Of a DNA stretch of 48,770 nucleotides, positions 43,361 to 48,770 are shown piece after piece. Source of the stretch: RGIG1934 sp045122895 (GTDB lineage Bacteria; Bacillota; Clostridia; Lachnospirales; Lachnospiraceae); the NCBI GenBank assembly GCA_045122895.1, contig JBGVIE010000019.1, forward strand, positions 1 through 48,770, read 5' to 3'. The notes beneath the pieces are model-generated. The model worked only from the letters and a program-made list of their open reading frames with translations. It had not been told where the DNA came from and did no database searches. Position numbers and translations under genes: made by a program. The number at the start of each line of letters is the position of its first letter. Positions within the stretch are counted from its first letter, which is position 1.

Positions 43361-44762
43361 TTGTATAGTCATACATCCTGTTTACAGAGGATATACTCAT
43401 CCTCTCTTCAGTTGTATGAATATCAAGTATATCGGGACCATACGACACAATATCAAGCCCTTTGATTCTCTCCATAAAATATCCGCACTCAAGTCCTGCA
43501 TGTATTGCTTCAACCTTTAATTCTTTGCCAAACATCTTCTTATATATTTCAATCATTAATGGCCTGAGTTTTGAATTTTTGTTATGCTCCCATGCCGGAT
43601 AAACTCCCTGCATTTGATATTTTCCTCCCAAAAATTCTGTTATATTCTTAAGTTTTTCACCAAGCAGTTGCTTTCTTGAATTAATTGAGCTCCTAACAGA
43701 AAATTCAGCCAGCATATGCTCTTTATCAAGCTTAAAAATCCCAAGATTTAACGATGTCTCAACCATTCCGTCTATATCTGTATTCATATTGATAACACCA
43801 TTTGGAATTGAAGCAAAAAACATAATAAATTTATTCACACTATCCTCATCAAGAACCACCCCCTCATATTCGCCATCTTCAATATATTTAAGATTAATAC
43901 TTTCATCTGATGAACTGTATTCGTTTGAAAGCTTTAACCTCATATCAGCAACAATTTCATTTACTTTTTTGATGTTTTCTTTGTCGGTCACCAAAACCGC
44001 GTCTGAATTTCTTGGTATGGCATTGTCTTTAAGTCCGCCATTAACCTCTAATATTTTCACATCAGCTTCTTTAACTAATCTTGATATAACTCTTGCAATC
44101 TCAATTGTTGCGTTGGCTCTCTCCTTGTTAATCTCCATTCCGGAATGTCCGCCTTTTGCCCCTTCTATCTCAAGTTTAACCAATATTCCTCTTGTATTCT
44201 GTGTCTTAAGTGGAATATCACATACAGACGTCATTCCTCCTGCACATCCCACAAGTACAGAACCTTCCTCCTCTGAATCGATATTAAGAAGATATTTACC
44301 CTTTAATACAGACATATCAAGTGCCGCAGCACCAAGCATTCCGATTTCTTCATCAACAGTTATCACTATCTCCAGCGGCGGATGCGAAATTGAATCATCG
44401 TCAAGGATGGCCAGTGCATACGCTACGGCAATACCATCATCTCCACCAAGAGTCGTATCATTAGCATATATATAGTCTCCACTTATTCTTAAATCAAGAG
44501 GGTCTTTTAGAAAGTCATGAGTACTATCCTTTTTCTTCTCTGTAACCATATCCATATGTCCCTGGATAATTACAGCACTGTCATTCTCTCTTCCTTTTGA
44601 AGCTTCTTTAAAAATAATTACGTTATTTGATTCATCCTGAATATACGATAGTTTCTTTTCCTTCGCAAAGCTAACCAGATAATCACTTATTTGTTTAGTA
44701 TTTCCGGAACCATGTGGAATTTCACTTATTTGCTTAAAATATTTATATACTTTCTCGTTCAT
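43335..44762 (-). CDS. pepD: Aminoacyl-histidine dipeptidase PepD (M20C)
   Basis: Zinc dipeptidase that degrades X-His dipeptides (beta-alanyl-histidine). 475 residues. Metal ligands of M20 peptidases are visible: His69 and Asp71 in QGHMDMVTE, Asp109 in TTLGGDDGIA, Glu138/139 in VDEEIGMLGA and a late His in DILDIHTTEERM. Intact, cytosolic. GAGGAG precedes the ATG. It is divergent from the ylbJ-like gene; no terminator is clear before asnB. Confidence 0.95.
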   Translation of the reverse strand: MNEKVYKYFKQISEIPHGSGNTKQISDYLVSFAKEKKLSYIQDESNNVIIFKEASKGRENDSAVIIQGHMDMVTEKKKDSTHDFLKDPLDLRISGDYIYANDTTLGGDDGIAVAYALAILDDDSISHPPLEIVITVDEEIGMLGAAALDMSVLKGKYLLNIDSEEEGSVLVGCAGGMTSVCDIPLKTQNTRGILVKLEIEGAKGGHSGMEINKERANATIEIARVISRLVKEADVKILEVNGGLKDNAIPRNSDAVLVTDKENIKKVNEIVADMRLKLSNEYSSSDESINLKYIEDGEYEGVVLDEDSVNKFIMFFASIPNGVINMNTDIDGMVETSLNLGIFKLDKEHMLAEFSVRSSINSRKQLLGEKLKNITEFLGGKYQMQGVYPAWEHNKNSKLRPLMIEIYKKMFGKELKVEAIHAGLECGYFMERIKGLDIVSYGPDILDIHTTEERMSISSVNRMYDYTIEILKEIC

Positions 44763-44784
44763 CTTTTCTCCTCATATTCATATA

Positions 44785-44813
44785 TTGTACTAATAATATG
44801 TGTTCATTATGGT
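44785..44813 (+). promoter_or_regulatory. Weak candidate promoter of the ylbJ-like gene
   Basis: TTGTAC (44785-44790), 17 bases, TATGGT (44808-44813), only 6 bases before the ATG. No Shine-Dalgarno is present, so the message may be leaderless. The hexamers are poor. Confidence 0.3.
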
Positions 44814-44819
44814 ACATAG

Positions 44820-45719
44820 ATGAAAAAAACAATAATTTCTATCCTTCTTTTTTTGCTGTTTGCAGTAACAATATTTTTCGGGGAAATTGCCACAAACGGT
44901 GCCCTTTATGGTCTGAAGCTGTGGCTGTTTTCAATTATTCCATCTCTCTATCCATTACTTATTATAACTGAATTATTAAAAAATACAAACGCTATAAACC
45001 AATTTGCCGATTTATTTAAAATAAGAAGTTCTTTTATCTCCCCTATCATACTTGGCTGCGTTTGCGGATACCCTGTAGGTGCAAAACTTGTAAAAGATGC
45101 ATACACAAGCAAGTCAATCAATTATGATGAAGCAGTTTATCTTCTGACATTTGTTAATAATCCGGGACTCGCTTTTTTTATTACATATATTTTTGGTACA
45201 ACTATCGGCTCAAGAGAATACCTTCCTCTATGTGCTTCCTGCCTGTATTTATCAATTTTTTTGACAGCAGTTATTACAAGATATATTTTTCACAGCAACT
45301 CATACGAGAAAATAGCATCAAATAATAAATATTATCACAAATGCTTTGACGATATTATTTATGACGAGAGTATGCTTATGATAAAAATCGGAGGCTACAT
45401 AGTTATTTTTAGTGTCGTTCAGCACATTTTATTATTTTTATTTGATAGTTTGGAACTAAACAATATTTATATTAAAGTATTGTTATGTACACTTGAAATA
45501 TCAAATGGCATCTCTCTAATATCTTCTTTGGTATTTCCTCAAAAATATATTTGTTTAATATCTTGTCTCTTAGCCATTACATGCGGACTATCTATTATAT
45601 TTCAAATTAAGAGTGTGCTTTCTTCTACCGACCTGCCTGTCTATCCTGTAATTATAGGAAAATTCATACAATCTATACTATTCTCCATTTTGTTTTTTCT
45701 CATTTGCCAGTTTCATTAA
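44820..45719 (+). CDS. YlbJ-like sporulation integral membrane protein
   Basis: A 299-residue membrane protein with about 8 hydrophobic helices. It has the nucleoside-recognition (GATE) family pattern LWLFSIIPSLYPLLIITELL and GCVCGYPVGAKLVKDAYTSK, then NNPGLAFFITYIFGTTIGSR. YlbJ of B. subtilis is needed for spore development and is longer (about 400). The neighbours rsmD and coaD, as in B. subtilis ylbH-coaD-ylbJ, support this identification. It lacks a visible ribosome binding site. It is on the plus strand, convergent with the coiled-coil gene. Confidence 0.75.
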   Translation: MKKTIISILLFLLFAVTIFFGEIATNGALYGLKLWLFSIIPSLYPLLIITELLKNTNAINQFADLFKIRSSFISPIILGCVCGYPVGAKLVKDAYTSKSINYDEAVYLLTFVNNPGLAFFITYIFGTTIGSREYLPLCASCLYLSIFLTAVITRYIFHSNSYEKIASNNKYYHKCFDDIIYDESMLMIKIGGYIVIFSVVQHILLFLFDSLELNNIYIKVLLCTLEISNGISLISSLVFPQKYICLISCLLAITCGLSIIFQIKSVLSSTDLPVYPVIIGKFIQSILFSILFFLICQFH

Positions 45720-45781
45720 ACCGAGACAACTATGATATATACTCACCACTTATAGAAGTGGAAGTCTTCTCCAACTAAGAT

Positions 45782-45812
45782 AAAAAGAGCCAGGTATCTC
45801 ACAACCTGACTC
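45782..45812 (-). terminator. Terminator of the coaD/coiled-coil operon
   Basis: Minus strand: GAGTCAGGT pairs with ACCTGGCTC (45787-45812, one wobble) and is followed by TTTTT. Starts 8 bases after the stop. The remaining 60 bases up to the ylbJ-like stop hold a small CCACTT/AAGTGG hairpin only. Confidence 0.85.
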
Positions 45813-45820
45813 CTTCGTCA

Positions 45821-46474
45821 CTAAAATTCACCGTCTAAATCAACTGTATAATCTTCAAATTCTGTTAATTCTTCTTCGATAGAAGTATTATATTCCTCTT
45901 GTGTCTGTTGCTGCTCCTCTGCAGGAATCATCTCTTCTTCCTGAGGAACTAACTGTTTTCTATTAGCTTGTACAATTTCAAGACTTTCTGATAACTCTTT
46001 CATAAAGGCATCATATTTAACCGAAACTCTTTCCATTGTATTAGTCATAAGCCTGCATAAATTAACAAGCTCGTCATCTGTATATGTAACAGCCGCTGTT
46101 CTAAGTGCATCTGCATCTGCAACAGCTTTATCTAATATACCCTGCGCTTCATTGCTTGCCTGCTGCATCATATCATTTGCCTGTGCATATGCCTGTTGTG
46201 AAATCTCATGCTCACTTATCATCTGTTCAGCCTGAGCTGCCGCCTGACTGACGAGTGCGTCTGCCTTCTGTCTTGCATCATTAAGTATCGCGTCTTTATT
46301 ATTGATAATCTTCTGATATTTCTTAATCTCTTCAGGTGTTCTCAATCTGAGTTCAGATAACAACTCCTCAATTTCATCCTTATTAACAACAATCTTAGTA
46401 TTCGATAATGGCTGGAATTTACAGCTATCAATATATTCTTCTATTTCACTAATAATCTGTTCAATCTTACTCAT
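45821..46474 (-). CDS. Coiled-coil protein of unknown function, DivIVA/V-ATPase-H-like
   Basis: 217 residues, unrecognised by domain signature. The region about 10-55 (QIISEIEEYIDSCKFQPLSN, VVNKDEIEELLSELRLR) resembles the N-terminal part of DivIVA-like proteins; a long Ala/Gln-rich coiled coil follows (to about 165: DARQKADALVSQAAAQAEQM, QANDMMQQASNEAQGI), then an acidic C-terminal tail. Annotation pipelines often call such proteins an ATPase or V-type ATPase subunit H; there is no nucleotide-binding motif. The start is ATG 46474 with GGAG 6 bases upstream. It follows coaD by 15 bases, last gene of the operon. Confidence 0.75.
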   Translation of the reverse strand: MSKIEQIISEIEEYIDSCKFQPLSNTKIVVNKDEIEELLSELRLRTPEEIKKYQKIINNKDAILNDARQKADALVSQAAAQAEQMISEHEISQQAYAQANDMMQQASNEAQGILDKAVADADALRTAAVTYTDDELVNLCRLMTNTMERVSVKYDAFMKELSESLEIVQANRKQLVPQEEEMIPAEEQQQTQEEYNTSIEEELTEFEDYTVDLDGEF

Positions 46475-46489
46475 ATTTATCTCCATTCA

Positions 46490-46975
46490 TTAGATTTTAT
46501 CGTTATATTTGTCGCGAACTTTTTCTACAACATTTGGTGGAACAAACTCTGAAATATCCCCACCCCATCTGGCCACTTCCTTAACTGTACTGGAACTCAA
46601 ATAAGAATATTTAAGACTTGTAGTCAGGAAAATAGTATCCATATCATCCTTCAAAACATGATTTGTCTGCGCCATCTGGAGTTCATATTCAAAATCTGTT
46701 ATAGCTCGTAAACCTCTTACAACAACACTGGCGTTTGTCTCTTGCACAAAATCTACAAGCAACCCTTTAAAAGACATAACTTCCACGTTGTCTAAATGAG
46801 AAGTTGCCTCCTGTAACATATTAACACGTTCCTCGGCTGAAAACAATGGTGTTTTTGAATTATTTGCAAGCACCCCTACAACCAGCTTATCAAACATCTT
46901 AGCCGAACGTTTAATTATATCTAAATGTCCAAATGTAACAGGATCAAAACTACCCGGATATACAGCAATTTTCAC
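46490..46975 (-). CDS. coaD: Pantetheine-phosphate adenylyltransferase
   Basis: Penultimate enzyme of CoA synthesis (phosphopantetheine plus ATP to dephospho-CoA). 161 residues: AVYPGSFDPVTFGHLDIIKR with the T/HxGH nucleotidyltransferase site (FGH), VVRGLRAITDFEYELQMAQT and SSSTVKEVARWGGD. The start is GTG at 46975 with GGAGG upstream. It follows rsmD by 13 bases, the universal rsmD-coaD pair. Confidence 0.98.
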   Translation of the reverse strand: MKIAVYPGSFDPVTFGHLDIIKRSAKMFDKLVVGVLANNSKTPLFSAEERVNMLQEATSHLDNVEVMSFKGLLVDFVQETNASVVVRGLRAITDFEYELQMAQTNHVLKDDMDTIFLTTSLKYSYLSSSTVKEVARWGGDISEFVPPNVVEKVRDKYNDKI

Positions 46976-46988
46976 TATAAAGCCTCCA

Positions 46989-47543
46989 TTATGCCTTTTT
47001 TATAAAGACATGTTTATTTGTTTTGTAATTCTTCTCTTTTGTAATCACATATCCATATTGTTCCACATAATCAAACTTCGTCTCCGAAGAAGCCTCAACA
47101 ATAATCAATGTGTCCTCATCTATAATGTCTGTCTGACTAATCTTTATCAGCAGATTTTTCTCAAATTCATGGTTATATGGCGGATCCATAAAAACTATAT
47201 CAAATCTTTTTCCATTTGAGTTAAGCTTTGATACCGCCGTCATTACATCTTCACACATCACAATGGCATCTGTCAAAAGCCTGGTAAATGTAAGATTATC
47301 TCTTATACATCTGACAGCAGCCATATTATTCTCAACAAATACAGCACTGTTTGCACCTCTGCTTAGAGCTTCTATCCCGATTGCTCCACTCCCACTAAAC
47401 AAATCAAGGAAATCACTTCCCGATACACTATTACCAAGCATATTAAAAAGTGTTTCCTTTATTCTGTCTGTAGTAGGTCTGGTAGAATCACCTTCAATTG
47501 TCTTTAATCTTAAGCTTCTTGCCTTACCTGCTATTACTCGCAT
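46989..47543 (-). CDS. rsmD: 16S rRNA (guanine966-N2)-methyltransferase
   Basis: Methylates G966 of 16S rRNA during 30S assembly. 184 residues: MRVIAGKARSLRLKTIEG start, the SAM site LDLFSGSGAIGIEALSRGA near 47-65 and the amino-methylase motif DPPY at 120-123. It follows cheR by 11 bases. Confidence 0.97.
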   Translation of the reverse strand: MRVIAGKARSLRLKTIEGDSTRPTTDRIKETLFNMLGNSVSGSDFLDLFSGSGAIGIEALSRGANSAVFVENNMAAVRCIRDNLTFTRLLTDAIVMCEDVMTAVSKLNSNGKRFDIVFMDPPYNHEFEKNLLIKISQTDIIDEDTLIIVEASSETKFDYVEQYGYVITKEKNYKTNKHVFIKKA

Positions 47544-47554
47544 AAATTCCTCTT

Positions 47555-48340
47555 TTAATTAACTTTTCTATAGAAGAATGACTTCATAGAATTAAATCCT
47601 AATTCTTTCGCGTTAATAATCTGCTCTGTGCTACCAACAAACAATATACAATCACTCTTTAATGATTCATTAAATTTTTTATATATCTCTGTCTTTGCTT
47701 CGTCTGTAAAATATATCACTACATTTCTGCAGACAATAAGATCTAAATCCTTCGGATAAGGATCTGTTAATAGATTGTGTTTCTTAAAATCAACACATTT
47801 TTTTATAGAATCTGCAATCTGATAATTCTTCTCACCGATTTTTGTAAAATATTTTGCTTTAAGATCTGCTGGAACTCCTGCTACGCTCTTTTCATTGTAC
47901 AATCCGACTTGAGCTTTTTCTAATACCTGCTTATCAATATCAGTTGCTATTATCTTTATCTTATCAAGCGGCATAAGACGTGATAAAGTCATTACCAACG
48001 AATACGGCTCATCTCCTGTAGAACAGGCTGCACTCCACACTCTAAGCGGTTTACCTGACGCTTTGGTAATAAGTTCCGGCAAAATCTCTTTTTCAAGCTT
48101 TACCCACAAATCTGGATTTCTGAAAAATTCAGAAACATTTATTGTTAAGTAATTTACAAATTCTTCAAATAGTTCTTTGTTACTCTTCAATGCCTCCACA
48201 TAGTCTGCATATCCAATGTATTTATTCTTAGAAATAAGAGCGTCAATTCTTCTCTTCATTTGACGCTCTTTATATGCATTTAAATCAATATGTGTTAAGG
48301 CATATACTCGAGTTTTGAATTGTTCATAATCCAAACTCAT
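47555..48340 (-). CDS. cheR: Chemotaxis protein methyltransferase CheR
   Basis: Adds methyl groups to glutamates of chemoreceptors. 261 residues: N-terminal helical domain (1-75, with QMKRRIDALISKNKYIGY), SAM-binding VWSAACSTGDEPYSLVMTLS near 100-119, and CRNVVIYF near 205-212. No other che gene is in the window; it is embedded between an S1-domain gene and rsmD. It may be the only CheR of the cell, or one of several; the sequence does not tell. Confidence 0.95.
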   Translation of the reverse strand: MSLDYEQFKTRVYALTHIDLNAYKERQMKRRIDALISKNKYIGYADYVEALKSNKELFEEFVNYLTINVSEFFRNPDLWVKLEKEILPELITKASGKPLRVWSAACSTGDEPYSLVMTLSRLMPLDKIKIIATDIDKQVLEKAQVGLYNEKSVAGVPADLKAKYFTKIGEKNYQIADSIKKCVDFKKHNLLTDPYPKDLDLIVCRNVVIYFTDEAKTEIYKKFNESLKSDCILFVGSTEQIINAKELGFNSMKSFFYRKVN

Positions 48341-48354
48341 ACCTCCATATAAAT

Positions 48355-48770
48355 TTACTGTTCTGTTGTCTCTTCTTCCTGTGCAGTATTCTCTTCTAAT
48401 GCTTTGATACTTAAGCTAATCTTCTTGTTCTCTGCATTGAAGTCTACAACCTTAGCTTCGATTTCCTGACCTACTTTGAGAACGTCAGCAGGCTTTTCAA
48501 CATGAGCCTTTGAAATCTGTGAAACATGAAGAAGTGCATCAATTCCTGCCTCTAATTCAACGAAAGCACCGAATTCTGTCATTCTGGCAACTTTTCCCTT
48601 TACCACATTACCGATTGCATATTTCTCTTCAGCGTTTAACCATGGGTTTGTCTCATCAAACTTAAGGCTGAGTGCAATCTTTGTTCCGTTAATCTCTTTG
48701 ATAAGAACCTTTAATTCATCTCCAACCTTGAAGACCTTCTTTGGATGTTCAATTCTTCCCCAAGACATCT
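48355..48770 (-). CDS. S1 RNA-binding domain protein (S1-like), 5' end off the window
   Basis: The C-terminal 138 residues of a multi-repeat S1 protein, probably the RpsA-like S1 of firmicutes. MSWGRIEHPKKVFKVGDELK is an internal S1-repeat segment, not a real start: the frame runs on to the edge at 48770. A full S1 repeat follows (IGNVVKGKVARMTEFGAFVE, LLHVSQISKAHVEKPADVLK), then an acidic Glu/Thr-rich tail. It binds mRNA or rRNA. The downstream cheR starts 14 bases later. Confidence 0.88.
   Translation of the reverse strand, partial: MSWGRIEHPKKVFKVGDELKVLIKEINGTKIALSLKFDETNPWLNAEEKYAIGNVVKGKVARMTEFGAFVELEAGIDALLHVSQISKAHVEKPADVLKVGQEIEAKVVDFNAENKKISLSIKALEENTAQEEETTEQ

Noticed and set aside
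1..48770. CRISPR arrays, tRNA or rRNA genes, integrases, transposases
   Set aside because: I saw no regular repeats, tRNA cloverleaf-like segments or mobile-element proteins; the gaps are short and explained by promoters and terminators.

Overview
The window is a gene-dense, AT-rich (by eye well below 45% GC) stretch of a spore-forming Firmicute chromosome, most likely a member of the Lachnospiraceae or a close clostridial relative. The evidence is spoIVA and a YlbJ-like sporulation membrane protein, strong GGAGG ribosome binding sites, TTGACA/TATAAT promoters, and a gene order that matches three Bacillus subtilis core loci joined end to end. Almost everything is on the minus strand, so transcription runs from high to low coordinates. 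Only two genes, tmcAL and the ylbJ-like gene, are on the plus strand. I see no rRNA, tRNA, CRISPR array, prophage or insertion sequence. No gene-free stretch exceeds 300 bases; the longest (34260-34468, 209 bp) holds a terminator and a promoter.

Reading in the direction of transcription: 48770-45821 is an S1-domain protein (5' end off the window), cheR, rsmD, coaD and a coiled-coil protein (the ylbH-coaD region of B. subtilis, with cheR added). The ylbJ-like gene (plus strand) converges on it. 44762-38980 is pepD, then asnB with its own promoter, a WalJ-type metallo-hydrolase, an ACT protein and a UPF0210 protein. tmcAL (plus strand) is divergent from pta-ackA, the phosphate acetyltransferase/acetate kinase pair. 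35239-34404 is DUF177 (yceD) plus rpmF. 34339-32969 is plsX-acpP (fatty acid and phospholipid precursors), followed by rnc-smc-ftsY.

A threonine ammonia-lyase and a degenerate GGDEF protein sit between ftsY and ylxM-ffh, which neighbour each other in B. subtilis. A strong promoter then restarts transcription into ylxM-ffh-rpsP-khpA-rimM-trmD. rplS has its own promoter and leader, and is followed by a terminator and then lepB-rbgA-rnhB, an orphan FliK-like/FlhB-C-like pair, yraN-pgeF, a DUF512 radical SAM protein, der-plsY-gpsA and a MalT-like LuxR regulator. A small DUF2442 gene and spoIVA follow, then an NCS2 purine permease, a membrane-anchored MutS-domain-V ATPase, and tyrS - a 48-residue membrane ORF - alaS (3' end off the window).

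The common theme is housekeeping: translation and ribosome maturation, membrane-protein targeting (SRP/FtsY/signal peptidase), phospholipid synthesis (acpP, plsX, plsY, gpsA), chromosome organisation (smc) and central metabolism. I do not see a clear undescribed system. The items most worth a second look are the translationally coupled 48-residue membrane ORF before alaS, the FliK/FlhB-like pair away from flagellar genes, the MalT-like regulator joined to gpsA upstream of spoIVA, the GGDEF protein with a destroyed signature motif, and several stem-loops placed at ribosome binding sites or promoters.
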